From CAVYXK01 sp963708245 (GTDB lineage Bacteria; Pseudomonadota; Alphaproteobacteria; Acetobacterales; Acetobacteraceae), in assembly GCA_963708245.1 (NCBI GenBank), contig OY970201.1, positions 1,922,001-1,986,000 of the forward strand: DNA of 64,000 nt. Direction: 5' to 3'. Under the pieces are notes generated by a model. The model did no database searches. It saw only the letters and a list, made by a program, of their open reading frames with translations, and had not been told where the DNA came from. Below, in pieces: positions 34,803-43,323 of this stretch (its first letter is position 1; each line of letters opens with the position of its first letter). The translations under genes and the position numbers were made by a program.

Positions 34803-37529
34803 CTACGCCGCCTGGCCCCGAACGAGTTTGGCCAACGCGTCGGGATGAACCAGCTTCAGCCCTTCCGCGGCGTTGTATCCGTGGATTTCCTTCACATCGA
34901 GCTTGCGCATGAAGTCGATTGTCTCGCGCGTCAGCACTTGGCCTGGCACCATGATCGGGAAGCCTGGCGGGTAGGGAATGACGAAGTTCGCCGACACCAA
35001 CGTCGGGCCGTCCTGCAACCGACGGTCAATCTCCTTGTCATTCAGCCTTATGTGCTCGCAGCCATTCGCATCGTATGCGGCATAGAAGCCACCGCGAATG
35101 TCACCCTCAGGTGTGCCAACGCCGGCATCGTGGCGGAAAGCATCATGGAAGCAACTGAAGTTCGGCAGGTCGGGAACGTCCGTCATCAGGCTCTTTACGC
35201 GCACTGCAAACTCCTCGCGCTCGCCTTCGCCTTGCTCCAGCCGTTCATCTATCTCGCGGCTGATCTCCATCAGCACGCGGATCAGATGCGCCACGTCACT
35301 ACGGGTGTTGTTGATGTTCGACTGCAGCAGGACGCTGTTGCGGGAGGTTTTGTTGATCTGGATGTTGTATTGGCTCGCCAGCAGATTCTTGAACTGGGTT
35401 CCATCGTAACCTGCGGTGCCGCAAACGAGTGTCATCCGCGTGGGATCGAGGCAGAACTCATCCTCATGGATGCTGCGCAAGTCACTGGCCCAGTTGGCGC
35501 CTGGTGCGAGAAAATCGACGAAGCCCGACTGCCGGTACTCGACAGGGATCATTCCATCGGCACCAAGCACGTGGAAGTACTTGGAAATCAGCGGATGCCG
35601 GTTCACCTCACGCCGAATCACCAGCGCGATCTCGATGGCATTCATCACCAAGCCGTAGCCCTCAAGCTCCATCTGCCGCCGTGCGACATCCAGGCTGGCA
35701 ATCAGTTGCTGGTTCGGGCTGGTGGACGCGTGCGTGAACACCGCCTCGTGGAACATCTCTTCCACCTTGTGGTAGTCCACATCCTTGACCAGGATCATCG
35801 AGCCCTGCCGCAGGGCGGACATCGACTTGTGCGTCGAATTCGTCTGATAGACGCGCAGCCGTACCCTTCGCGGATCTGGCACAAGCCGGCTATCCAGCAA
35901 TGCGGCATCCGACGGATTGTTGCCCAGTTCGGCACGCTGCCGCTCGTAGGCCTCAACGCTCTTCGGGTCGTGCAGCCACGCATCGATGTCGGCGGCCGCA
36001 CCCATCGCAGTACGCGGGCGCAGGAACGGCGACCAGCGCGCGAAGCCGAACCAAGCCTCATCCCACAGGAAGATGAGGTCCGGCTTGATCGCCAGGCATT
36101 CCTCCATCACGCGTCGCGTGTTGTAGATGTGGCCGTCGAAGGTGCAGTTGGTCAGGTCCAGCAGCTTCACGCGATCAAGCCGCCCCTCGGCCCTGGCGGC
36201 GAGCAGCGCTTGCTTGATCGAACGCAGCGGCACCGCGCCGTACATCGAGTATTCGGTCATCGGGAAGGCTTCGACATAGAGCGGCTGCCCGCCCGCCAAG
36301 ACCATCCCGTAGTGGTGTGACTTGTGACAGTTGCGGTCGATGATCGCGATGTCGCCCGGTGCCAACAGCGCCTGCACCACCATCTTGTTGCTGGTGGACG
36401 TGCCGTTGGTCACGAAGAACACGCGATCGGCGCCGAAGGCGCGCGCCGCCAGATCCTGTGCGCGTTTGATGTTGCCGGTTGGCTCCAGCAGGCTGTCCAG
36501 ACCACCGGTCGTCGCGCTGCTTTCGGCGAGGAACAGTGTGGGCCCGTAGAACTCACCCATGTCGCGAATCCAGTCGGACTTGAACACCGACTTGCCGCGT
36601 GCAATCGGCAGGGCATGGAACGTGCCAATCGGCCTCTGCGCGTACTTCTTTAGATTGTCGAAGAACGGTGTCTCGTAACGCGCTTGCACGCCCTCTAGGA
36701 TCGCAAGATGCAGCTCCAGCGGCTCCTCCACCGCATAGAACACGCGCCGCACCGAGTCGGCCGCCGGATCACCCGCGATCTCCTCGACGCGGCGGTTGGA
36801 CAGCAGATAGAGATCAAGCTCGGGTCGAGCCCGTTTAAGAACGCGCGCGAGACGCAGCGCGGATGCGTCCGAAGGCTCCAGCGCCGCAAGCGGGTCGATC
36901 ATGCTGCGCAGCACCGGAGCGTCGTGGCGCGAATGGAAGGCAAATCCCTCGTGGATCACCACCGCGCCCAGATCCGCATTCAGCATCGTCGCACACAGCG
37001 CATCCTCGGCGCTGCCGACGATCACTGGCTCATAGATGAACTCGTCCTGCCCCCGACGAAGGCGGCGCCACTCCATGCAGATGCCTGGCCACCGCTCGGC
37101 AGGAGCGCCGGTGACGATCAGCACCTCGAAGTAAGGCGGTGCCCTCTCTTGCCGGCCCAGCGACGGCGGCAGGACGTCGGGCACTGCACCGGATATTTCG
37201 CCATGCGGATCCCAGTCAGCGGCATGCTGCCGGAACGAGCGAGTCAACAAGGCAGACGAAATACGCCAAGCGAACGCAGCCGCCCCAGTGGCGTCATCGG
37301 ACTCCGCGCGATTGCGGAGCGCCGTCATCAGTTGCGGGCCGGGATAGCCATGGAATTCTTCGATCGCGACTGCGTCGTTCAGTGCTGCCTCAAAAGTGGC
37401 CCGGTCGTCGGTGCCTGCAGCCCATGCTCTGGCCGCATCGACCAGCTCACGCCAGCGATCTTCGCGTGCCGCCGGGGTGGAGAAGAAGGTGTCGATGCGG
37501 CGCGGTCCTGCCTCGCTTGCTTCGTTCAT
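34803..37529 (-). CDS. Orn/Lys/Arg-type PLP decarboxylase, large form
   Basis: A 908-residue protein, longer than the ~715-755 residues of E. coli LdcC/AdiA. The N-terminal ~125 residues are an extra helical region, followed by a receiver-like wing domain (VLIVTGAPAERWPGICMEWR). The PLP core has FFVTNGTSTSNKMVVQALL, DRNCHKSHHYG, DEAWFGFARW and the PLP lysine in QTNSTHKSMSALRQGS. The C-terminal domain includes IPYPPGFPIMVPGQ. The substrate is unknown; the operon partners suggest an amino acid exchanged by the second AspT-type carrier. The ATG at 37529 follows GGAGGAGCAAGCA. The 5' end and leader are duplicated at 38569-38775. Confidence 0.85.
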   Translation of the reverse strand: MNEASEAGPRRIDTFFSTPAAREDRWRELVDAARAWAAGTDDRATFEAALNDAVAIEEFHGYPGPQLMTALRNRAESDDATGAAAFAWRISSALLTRSFRQHAADWDPHGEISGAVPDVLPPSLGRQERAPPYFEVLIVTGAPAERWPGICMEWRRLRRGQDEFIYEPVIVGSAEDALCATMLNADLGAVVIHEGFAFHSRHDAPVLRSMIDPLAALEPSDASALRLARVLKRARPELDLYLLSNRRVEEIAGDPAADSVRRVFYAVEEPLELHLAILEGVQARYETPFFDNLKKYAQRPIGTFHALPIARGKSVFKSDWIRDMGEFYGPTLFLAESSATTGGLDSLLEPTGNIKRAQDLAARAFGADRVFFVTNGTSTSNKMVVQALLAPGDIAIIDRNCHKSHHYGMVLAGGQPLYVEAFPMTEYSMYGAVPLRSIKQALLAARAEGRLDRVKLLDLTNCTFDGHIYNTRRVMEECLAIKPDLIFLWDEAWFGFARWSPFLRPRTAMGAAADIDAWLHDPKSVEAYERQRAELGNNPSDAALLDSRLVPDPRRVRLRVYQTNSTHKSMSALRQGSMILVKDVDYHKVEEMFHEAVFTHASTSPNQQLIASLDVARRQMELEGYGLVMNAIEIALVIRREVNRHPLISKYFHVLGADGMIPVEYRQSGFVDFLAPGANWASDLRSIHEDEFCLDPTRMTLVCGTAGYDGTQFKNLLASQYNIQINKTSRNSVLLQSNINNTRSDVAHLIRVLMEISREIDERLEQGEGEREEFAVRVKSLMTDVPDLPNFSCFHDAFRHDAGVGTPEGDIRGGFYAAYDANGCEHIRLNDKEIDRRLQDGPTLVSANFVIPYPPGFPIMVPGQVLTRETIDFMRKLDVKEIHGYNAAEGLKLVHPDALAKLVRGQAA

Positions 37530-37600
37530 TGCTTGCTCCTCCGTCTCCCCCCTGGCCGGCCACGGCGTGGATTAACCACGCGCCCCGCCTGGGCGCTGGG
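37406..37600. repeat. Direct repeat, copy 1: decarboxylase 5' end and leader
   Basis: The first ~41 codons of the large decarboxylase and about 70 bp of its upstream region are repeated at 38569-38775, offset 1163 bp. The coding part is nearly identical; the upstream part has several substitutions and small indels. Confidence 0.9.
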
Positions 37601-37628
37601 CACTCATTCAGCCCCCTTGCGCCCGACA

Positions 37629-38018
37629 TTAGCTCACCCGGCTCCAAGTTACATCGTAGGTGCAGTTCGGACCGGCCACACGAGCTGTAAGCACGAAATG
37701 AGGATCGATTTGTCCTTGGAACGTCTGACCCGAGGCCGCGTTCATCGCCAATGCGCCCTCAGGAGTTACATTTCCCTGGAACGTAAGAACGTCCCACTGG
37801 AGCATGGCCGAACCGTTCTTTATGGTCAAATTTGGTGGGAGGCTTAATTGTCGACATCCAGAAGAGCTCATCGCGGTGACGGCACCATGACCGTAAGTTC
37901 CATCGAAGACGGCAGTGGGAGCCGGGACGGCAGCGGGAGCCGGCGGCGGCGGCGGTGATTGTGGGGCGCAAGCCGAGACCGATAGGAGTGATATCCCCAA
38001 CAGGAACAGCTGTTTCAT
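37629..38018 (-). CDS. Small lipoprotein of unknown function
   Basis: A 129-residue protein from ATG 38018 behind a perfect AAGGAGG site. The signal peptide MKQLFLLGISLLSVSAC ends in a lipobox-like VSAC, so Cys17 should be lipidated. A Pro/Ala-rich linker (PQSPPPPPAPAAVPAPT) is followed by a beta-rich domain with two Cys (SSGCRQL, GPNCTYDV) and GTYGHG. It lies between the two copies of the decarboxylase leader, so it entered or was trapped by that duplication. Confidence 0.75.
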   Translation of the reverse strand: MKQLFLLGISLLSVSACAPQSPPPPPAPAAVPAPTAVFDGTYGHGAVTAMSSSGCRQLSLPPNLTIKNGSAMLQWDVLTFQGNVTPEGALAMNAASGQTFQGQIDPHFVLTARVAGPNCTYDVTWSRVS

Positions 38019-38173
38019 TTGGTCCTCCTTGTAACGTCGTGCATGGTCCTTCGAATCCGATTGTCCGGGACCCCCGAATGCACGGCTAAGTCGGCCATCG
38101 CGGGGGTAAGTTAGGCGTCGATCTGGCGCGGGATTGGGCTCGGATATCGCCTCCCGGATTGCCCCTCGCCAGC

Positions 38174-38488
38174 TTAGTCGATCTTCCAACCGCAAGAGAG
38201 GCCGGGTGACGGATTATCGTTGTCAGAAGGCACGGAATTGGCGCTAGCAGCGAACGCCTTCGAGCCATCGGGCCTGAAACAACCTGCGAGCCCTGTCCCA
38301 GCTCCATTCAGATTATAACAATCCCTAACAGTGAAGTAATCCGGAACAGGCACCACGGTACTGCCTGCTTTGCAAAGCTTCGTTGGCGGGCTTGTAAAGC
38401 CGTCTGCGTGAGCTGTTGCAGAGTAAGCTGCAAAAAGGCTCACAACGGCCGCGGTTGCGAGTCTCCGTGTTACTCGGATCTGTGACAT
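38174..38488 (-). CDS. Small exported Cys-rich protein of unknown function
   Basis: A 104-residue protein from ATG 38488, with AAGGAGACGATA upstream. (ATG 38506 has no site.) A signal peptide (MSQIRVTRRLATAAVVSLFA..TAHA) is followed by a short mature domain with four cysteines (TKLCKAG, VRDCYNLN, LAGCFRPD, GLSCGWKID). It lies upstream of the lipoprotein gene on the same strand, between the duplicated decarboxylase leaders. I do not recognise the family. Confidence 0.7.
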   Translation of the reverse strand: MSQIRVTRRLATAAVVSLFAAYSATAHADGFTSPPTKLCKAGSTVVPVPDYFTVRDCYNLNGAGTGLAGCFRPDGSKAFAASANSVPSDNDNPSPGLSCGWKID

Positions 38489-38568
38489 TATCGTCTCCTT
38501 TTTCATTCCGATTGTATTCTTCAGCGGAAGCGCGAACGCTGTATCGGGCTAGTGCCTGCGCTGCATTG

Positions 38569-38775
38569 CGTCGGTGCCTGCAGCCCATGCTCTGGCCGCA
38601 TCGACCAGCTCACGCCACCGATCTTCGCGTGCCGCCGGGGTGGAGAAGAAGGTGTCGATGCGGCGCGGTCCTGCCTCGCTTGCTTCGTTCATTGCTTGCT
38701 CCTCCCTCTCCCCCTGGCCGGCCACGGCGTGGTCTCGCGGCCAACCACGCGCCCTGCCTGGGCGCTGAGCACTAA
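38569..38775 (-). pseudogene. Direct repeat, copy 2: orphan 5' end of the decarboxylase gene
   Basis: From ATG 38692 the sequence repeats the decarboxylase start (MNEASEAGPRRIDTFFSTPA to AARAWAAGTD) for ~41 codons, then departs near 38569. The leader up to about 38775 is also shared. This copy lies next to the divergent AraC gene and may be the ancestral position of the operon's 5' end, with the two small genes inserted afterwards. Confidence 0.85.
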
Positions 38776-38830
38776 TTCTGGCCCTTTCCCGTTCGGCGTA
38801 CTCTCGCTACGCGCCGGTCGCACAGCCGAC

Positions 38831-38895
38831 TATCCAAATTCGGCAAATCGGTGGAGTCCCCCGGCTCGGGACTAATCTTTTGCCGAAATTGGATA
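38831..38895. repeat. 17-bp inverted repeat between decarboxylase fragment and AraC gene
   Basis: TATCCAAATTCGGCAAA (38831-38847) and TTTGCCGAAATTGGATA (38879-38895) pair with one mismatch across a 31-bp loop. The site lies in the divergent intergenic region and could be a regulator-binding site for the adjacent AraC protein or a terminator-type hairpin. Its left arm ends just before ATG 38851, which makes that ATG an unlikely start for the AraC gene. Confidence 0.6.
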
Positions 38896-38961
38896 GCCGC
38901 CGGGTCCGCGGCAGGGTCCCCCTGGCCCGACAACAGCGGCTCTGCAGAGTGCGGTGGAAGC

Positions 38962-39972
38962 GTGCGACGAAGCGTGACCTCGACCTGGAGCGAACCAGAG
39001 GAATTCCAGGCCGCGATGTCTGCGGATGGGGCTACCGGGTTTGTTTTCACCAGAGGTGGTCGATTTCGGGCGCGGTCAACCGAGGTAAAGCTGGATCATT
39101 TGCGACTTGTGTCTGTTGAGGAGAGCCTTCCTCGCATCGCCTTCATGCGAGTTCCGTCGGAGACCATTTTGGTGGGGCTATCGATCGAGTACAGCGCCCC
39201 CCCAACCTGGGGCGGCATCAGGCTGCACAGCAAGGAGCTGATAACTTTGGGTGCCGGCCAATGCGCGCACATGCGGACCGAAGGTCCCTGCCACTGGGGA
39301 GTAATATGGCTGCCAGTTCAGGAGTTCACCCGCTATAGCCGCGCATTGACTGGCACGGCCATAGAGGTTCCACCCGGGGTTTGCCGCTGGCAACCTCGCT
39401 CCGGTCCGGAGAGGCAGTTCCGCCGCCTCTATTTGGCCGCAATACGAACGACCCATGCCCGATCGGGGCCGGTCACCGGTGCGGAGGCCGCGCATGGCCT
39501 CGAGCAGCAACTGATCCACCTTCTGGTTGAGTGCCTGTCCGCGCAACCGGCCAGCCTGGCCGCACCAACGATGCGTCGGGGACTGGAAGTGATGGCCCGA
39601 TTTGAGGAGCTGATCCGGAATCGCCCTGAGGGCAACCTCAGCGTGCCACACATCAAAGCAATGCTCGGCGTCTCGGACCGGCTCGTGCGCAAATATTGCG
39701 CGGAGCATCTGGGGATAAGCCCGATGAGTTACGTCCGCCTCGACAGAATGCAACTGGTGAACCACAAACTACGTCTAGGCACTCCGCAGACCGTACGTGT
39801 CGCGGACGTTGTGAAACGCTTCGGATTCGGCAACCTTGGCCGGTTCGCCGGTGCATATCGCGAGTTGTATGGCGAGCTGCCCTCCGAGACGTTGCGGCAT
39901 CCCCCGCACCGAGGAGTGCCCGCTATCGCGTTGCACAACCAGATTGCGGGCAATCCCCGCGATTTCGATTGA
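38962..39972 (+). CDS. AraC-family transcriptional regulator
   Basis: About 336 residues from GTG 38962 (GGTGGAAGC upstream); the frame also reaches ATG 38851, which overlaps an inverted repeat. The N-terminal sensing domain starts SVTSTWSEPEEFQAAMSADG. The C-terminal double helix-turn-helix is at about 235-320 (LSVPHIKAMLGVSDRLVRKY, then VRVADVVKRFGFGNLGRFAG and YRELYGELPSETLR). It is divergent from the decarboxylase cluster, so control of that cluster is plausible but unproved. Confidence 0.85.
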   Translation: MRRSVTSTWSEPEEFQAAMSADGATGFVFTRGGRFRARSTEVKLDHLRLVSVEESLPRIAFMRVPSETILVGLSIEYSAPPTWGGIRLHSKELITLGAGQCAHMRTEGPCHWGVIWLPVQEFTRYSRALTGTAIEVPPGVCRWQPRSGPERQFRRLYLAAIRTTHARSGPVTGAEAAHGLEQQLIHLLVECLSAQPASLAAPTMRRGLEVMARFEELIRNRPEGNLSVPHIKAMLGVSDRLVRKYCAEHLGISPMSYVRLDRMQLVNHKLRLGTPQTVRVADVVKRFGFGNLGRFAGAYRELYGELPSETLRHPPHRGVPAIALHNQIAGNPRDFD

Positions 39973-39982
39973 CTTATATCAA
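39969..39982. promoter_or_regulatory. Perfect TTGA-N6-TCAA Crp/Fnr-type site
   Basis: TTGACTTATATCAA matches the FixK/FNR consensus and lies 51 bp upstream of the ATG of the hypothetical gene at 40033. It overlaps the AraC stop codon. Chance occurrence cannot be excluded. Confidence 0.4.
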
Positions 39983-40032
39983 TACAGCTCTTAGCCGCCG
40001 TCTTACGGAAACCCTGGCCGCGGAGTCGTCAG

Positions 40033-40521
40033 ATGCTGTCGAGGTCCGTCCAGAGTTACCCGGATTCAGAACGATACGAATCAGCCTTTGTCGGCGCGCG
40101 GGCAGAAGTTGTCCCGACCCGCAGCGGGTCGTTTTCGGCACGCTCGGTCCGCGTCGTGTGCTTCTTCCGGGACAGCAGTTTCGACGGACGCGCGATGGTG
40201 CGCATCGGGCACCACGAGGACGCGGTGGCCCTTCGTTGGCGCTATGATCGGTTCCTGTCCACCGAGACAGGCGAAGAGACAGGTTTGCCGCTGGGCTCAT
40301 GGACTCGGCTGCAAGCGCAACTCGATGCCGCTCGTTTTTGGACACTTCCACCACAGAATGACCGCATTGGGCTGGATGGCGCGAGGTGGCTGATCGAGGG
40401 CCGGCGAGGAGATGTGCGCCACCAAGTGCGGCGGTGGAGCCCGGATGGTGAGGTGCACGCGCTCGGGCAACCGTTCTTCGAGCTGGCTGGACCGCCCCTA
40501 TCGAAGCTTCGGCTCTATTGA
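40033..40521 (+). CDS. Hypothetical protein
   Basis: A 162-residue soluble protein from ATG 40033, with GGAG eight bases upstream. The C-terminal 100 residues have good coding character: HHEDAVALRWRYDRFLSTET, LQAQLDAARFWTLPPQ, GARWLIEGRRGDVRHQVRRW and SPDGEVHALGQPFFELAG. The first ~50 residues are less convincing, so the true start may be later. I do not recognise a function. The 500 bp after it (40522-41035) contain no supported gene. Confidence 0.5.
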   Translation: MLSRSVQSYPDSERYESAFVGARAEVVPTRSGSFSARSVRVVCFFRDSSFDGRAMVRIGHHEDAVALRWRYDRFLSTETGEETGLPLGSWTRLQAQLDAARFWTLPPQNDRIGLDGARWLIEGRRGDVRHQVRRWSPDGEVHALGQPFFELAGPPLSKLRLY

Positions 40522-41035
40522 AGCGACCCCGCCCCGTCGCCAGGCACCGAGGGACCCGGCGCGGCGAACGGTATCCTTCGAGGCCATCCCGGTGGGCTCA
40601 CGGTGGTCGCCCGTCTCACTGCGCACGGATTAATTGACAGACGCTCACGGCGCTATGGTTATGGCGAACTTTGGGTTCGATGGGAGAACGATTCGGGCTG
40701 ATGGATACACCGAATGGGTCCCCTTTTGCGGAAGTTGGGTCCCCTGTCGCGTGCTCGGCACAGCGCTATTATCATATGCTCGTTACGGCATCGTTCGCAA
40801 TCGTCCGCCTGCGTTCCAGGTTCACCTTGGGCAAGAACCGCTTGTAGCGTCGTGGCGGCGGCCCCGCCGCCGGGGGGCGCCAAAACGGAAAAAGCCGTTC
40901 AACAACGCCGACAACGCCTGCAAATGCCACGGCGGACGGGGTGGTTGCCGCGTTGAGAGGCTGAGCCGCCACCCGCACTGTCGATGGCGGCGTGCCAAGG
41001 TGACGGTGTCGAACTGTCACCTGAAGGAGGCGTCC

Positions 41036-41212
41036 GTGGAGCAGGCTACCACGATCGGACTGGATATCGCGAAGCACGTCTTCCAGGCGCATGGCGCCGA
41101 CGCCGCCGGCCGAATGCTGTTTCGCAAGCGTCTCACGCGCGAGCGAAGCTGCTCGGGTTCTTCGCAGTGCAATCGCCCTGCGTTGTTGCGATGGAAGCCT
41201 GCGCCCCCGACA
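41036..41212 (+). pseudogene. IS110-family transposase N-terminal fragment
   Basis: GTG 41036 behind AAGGAGG opens MEQATTIGLDIAKHVFQAHG and AAGRMLFRKRLTR, the start of the DEDD (RuvC-like) domain of IS110 transposases, including the first Asp. A one-base shift near 41140 leads to KLLGFFAVQSPCVVAMEACA, where the match ends. The break point coincides with a copy of the dispersed repeat at 41209. Confidence 0.8.
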
Positions 41213-41236
41213 CTTTGCCGCGCGGCGTCCCGATGC
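41209..41236. repeat. Dispersed repeat, partial copy 1
   Basis: The last ~28 bp of the 42-bp repeat described at 43324, ending GCCGCGCGGCGTCCCGATGC, placed exactly where the IS110 fragment stops. Confidence 0.7.
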
Positions 41237-41341
41237 CTAGCGCGCGATGCTAAGCGCGTCGCAGACCAGCTCAACGCCGGCGATCGCGCGCCAGTTGGTT
41301 GCCGCGCGCCCTGATCCGTTTGCTTGGCGTCAAGCGTATTT

Positions 41342-42493
41342 TCAGACTAAAACGCGCTTCAAGGTCGGCCTCGGAACGGGCGGCGGTGGCGTCGGTGAAT
41401 ACCCTGTCACCTCGGCCACAAGATCTAGGCCGAGGCCCAGGCCGGACTCCGTAACCCCGATATTGTCTAGGTTGGCCATAACCAGACCCCAACATTTCTT
41501 TAGGAAGGTTGGCTCCTCGAATGGGATTTCGTCGTCAAGGGGCTCCAAAGTCAGCCACTTCCTAGAACTCATTTGCTTTCGGAAGTTGATATACTGGTCC
41601 TCATCAAGGACACCGATCTGCGCCGCTCGGTGGGCGATCGCCTGCATCGATACGCGCCATCGTCGCTTGAGTCCCTCTACGTGGGCCAGTCTGGTAGAAT
41701 AGAACTCACCGAGCAGAGAACTGCGCGGCAACAAAAACGCCCCCGCAAATTGGTTCGCCTCCCTCTCCACTCTCGCCCTTGTTTCGGGTACTTCCAAGTC
41801 TTCCTGGGAAATATCGCGATGCAAAATTAGGTGCGCCAGCTCGTGTACTGCATCGAACCGCGACCTAACGGCGGACTGCTTCCCGGACCCGAGAACGACG
41901 TAGGGACGCTTAGACAACCAGCACGAAAACGCGTCCACCCTCTCGGAACCCATGGAAAACCGAGATAGGATGACGCCGTGCGTTTCCAGCAAAGCTATCG
42001 CGTTGGCAACAGGACCATCTCCTAACCCCCAATAGCGTCTGGTTTGGGTTGCGATGTGCTCTATTTCCGGGAGCGAATACCCATCCCCACATGGTAGGGA
42101 GGAAGAAGGCACATCCACTTCTGGCAAGCGCACCAGATCAGCAAGAAAGGTTGTGATTTCCCACAACCATTTTAGCCGTACGTCCAGGGAGTCGTTAACG
42201 CGATTCGAGCGCGGCCCGACCGACCGAAAGAATCGCGTCCCTTGGCTCCCTCCGAATGGAGGGCCTGGGTGTAGAAAAAAGGAGGGCGAGCGTCCAAGCG
42301 CCTCCGTAAACTTGAGCAGCATCCGCATATCGGGGCGCCGGTCGCCAAGCTCGTAGTGGCCGATCGCCTGCCTAGTGACCCCGGCCAGCATTGCTAGATC
42401 AGGTCTGGACAGACGCCGCGCCATTCGGGCTTCCACTAACCTATGTGGCACGAAACCCGTCGCTCTGTCGGGCAAGGATGCAATATTAGTCAT
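41342..42493 (-). CDS. XRE-family regulator fused to ImmA/IrrE metallopeptidase domain
   Basis: About 383 residues from ATG 42493. An N-terminal XRE helix-turn-helix (about residues 13-70: VEARMARRLSRPDLAMLAGV, RQAIGHYELGDRRPDMRMLL) precedes an ImmA/IrrE zinc peptidase domain with HELAH (SRFDAVHELAHLILH) and the downstream EREANQFAGAFLLP. Such proteins cleave or displace a partner repressor in phage, ICE and toxin-antitoxin circuits. Its ATG overlaps the stop of the upstream gene by 8 bp (ATGACTAA), so translation is coupled. Its 3' end reaches mobile-element debris. Confidence 0.85.
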   Translation of the reverse strand: MTNIASLPDRATGFVPHRLVEARMARRLSRPDLAMLAGVTRQAIGHYELGDRRPDMRMLLKFTEALGRSPSFFLHPGPPFGGSQGTRFFRSVGPRSNRVNDSLDVRLKWLWEITTFLADLVRLPEVDVPSSSLPCGDGYSLPEIEHIATQTRRYWGLGDGPVANAIALLETHGVILSRFSMGSERVDAFSCWLSKRPYVVLGSGKQSAVRSRFDAVHELAHLILHRDISQEDLEVPETRARVEREANQFAGAFLLPRSSLLGEFYSTRLAHVEGLKRRWRVSMQAIAHRAAQIGVLDEDQYINFRKQMSSRKWLTLEPLDDEIPFEEPTFLKKCWGLVMANLDNIGVTESGLGLGLDLVAEVTGYSPTPPPPVPRPTLKRVLV

Positions 42494-43142
42494 CACTGGT
42501 ATCTCGGATGATACGCAGGAGGTTTTCTGTCGCCTCGGGGTCCGGCGCCTGCGTCGGGCCTTCTTCTTTTGCACGCTCCGGCGTCGCGATGTGAGGGATC
42601 GCCATCAAAGTAGGAGTTGCGGCGATGTATCGGTTAAATTGGGCATGTGGAATAGCCAAATGGCTGAACATCAGTTCCTGGTAACCATGGATCAACAGGA
42701 TGTGCTTTCTCTCCGCTTTGTTCTGAGCTTCGTCATTCATATACTGAAACAAAAATGGTTGGTTGGATACAGCGTAGTTGTCCCGGAAATCCGCGCCTCT
42801 CGGCTTCTTCTCCGCATCTTCGATTTGGCTTATCGTTAACCGCGCGCGCTTCGTCCATACCACCAAGTGCTTTCCGGTCGGCCGCGCAAATGGTTCCCAT
42901 GTCGCTTCAAACGGGAGATTGCCGCCCTGCACGAGACGCAAAACCTCGTACTCGGCCGCGTGGGCTATGAGGTCACCTCGTTGGATACGGCCACCGGGTG
43001 TCTGAAGCGACGGCTCTGCATCAACCAGTCGGTTGGCGGTAGCGTAGGCGCGTCGCAGCGCTGATGGCAGCAAATGCCGGTAACTGGCCGGGAATTCCTC
43101 GTCCAGGAAATCCTGCGCCGGGTTATCCACTGACTTGTCCAC
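42486..43142 (-). CDS. Hypothetical protein coupled to the XRE/ImmA gene
   Basis: About 218 residues from GTG 43142. The start is set by a clear promoter (TTGACA 43200-43205, TATCTG 43176-43181) that would put transcription start near 43169, inside any longer frame. Sequence features: an N-terminal helical part (LDEEFPASYRHLLPSALRRA), a basic middle (PTGKHLVVWTKRARLTISQI) and RKHILLIHGYQELMFSHL. There is no known domain. As the first gene of a two-gene unit with an ImmA protease it may be the toxin, the repressor or the protease target. Confidence 0.6.
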   Translation of the reverse strand: MDKSVDNPAQDFLDEEFPASYRHLLPSALRRAYATANRLVDAEPSLQTPGGRIQRGDLIAHAAEYEVLRLVQGGNLPFEATWEPFARPTGKHLVVWTKRARLTISQIEDAEKKPRGADFRDNYAVSNQPFLFQYMNDEAQNKAERKHILLIHGYQELMFSHLAIPHAQFNRYIAATPTLMAIPHIATPERAKEEGPTQAPDPEATENLLRIIRDTSDD

Positions 43143-43175
43143 AGTTTGGTCTCTGTTGCCCGATGCTCTGAGAAA

Positions 43176-43205
43176 CAGATACCGAAATCCGAAGCGGAAT
43201 GTCAA
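43176..43205 (-). promoter_or_regulatory. Promoter of the two-gene XRE/ImmA unit
   Basis: A sigma-70-type promoter on the minus strand: -35 TTGACA and -10 TATCTG separated by 18 bp. It leaves a leader of about 27 nt to GTG 43142. Confidence 0.6.
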
Positions 43206-43323
43206 CAGCGTATTTTGGTTCCCACCGCTTCGCCGCTGCCTTCCTGGCAATCTCCGCCCGCTGCTCCGCCGTCAGGCTTCCGCCCAGTGGCACCCTTCGA
43301 TTGCTTTTTCCGGGGGCAGCACA

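Noticed and set aside
34845..36320. 491-codon plus-strand ORF
   Set aside because: Fully antisense to the large PLP decarboxylase, which has clear catalytic motifs.
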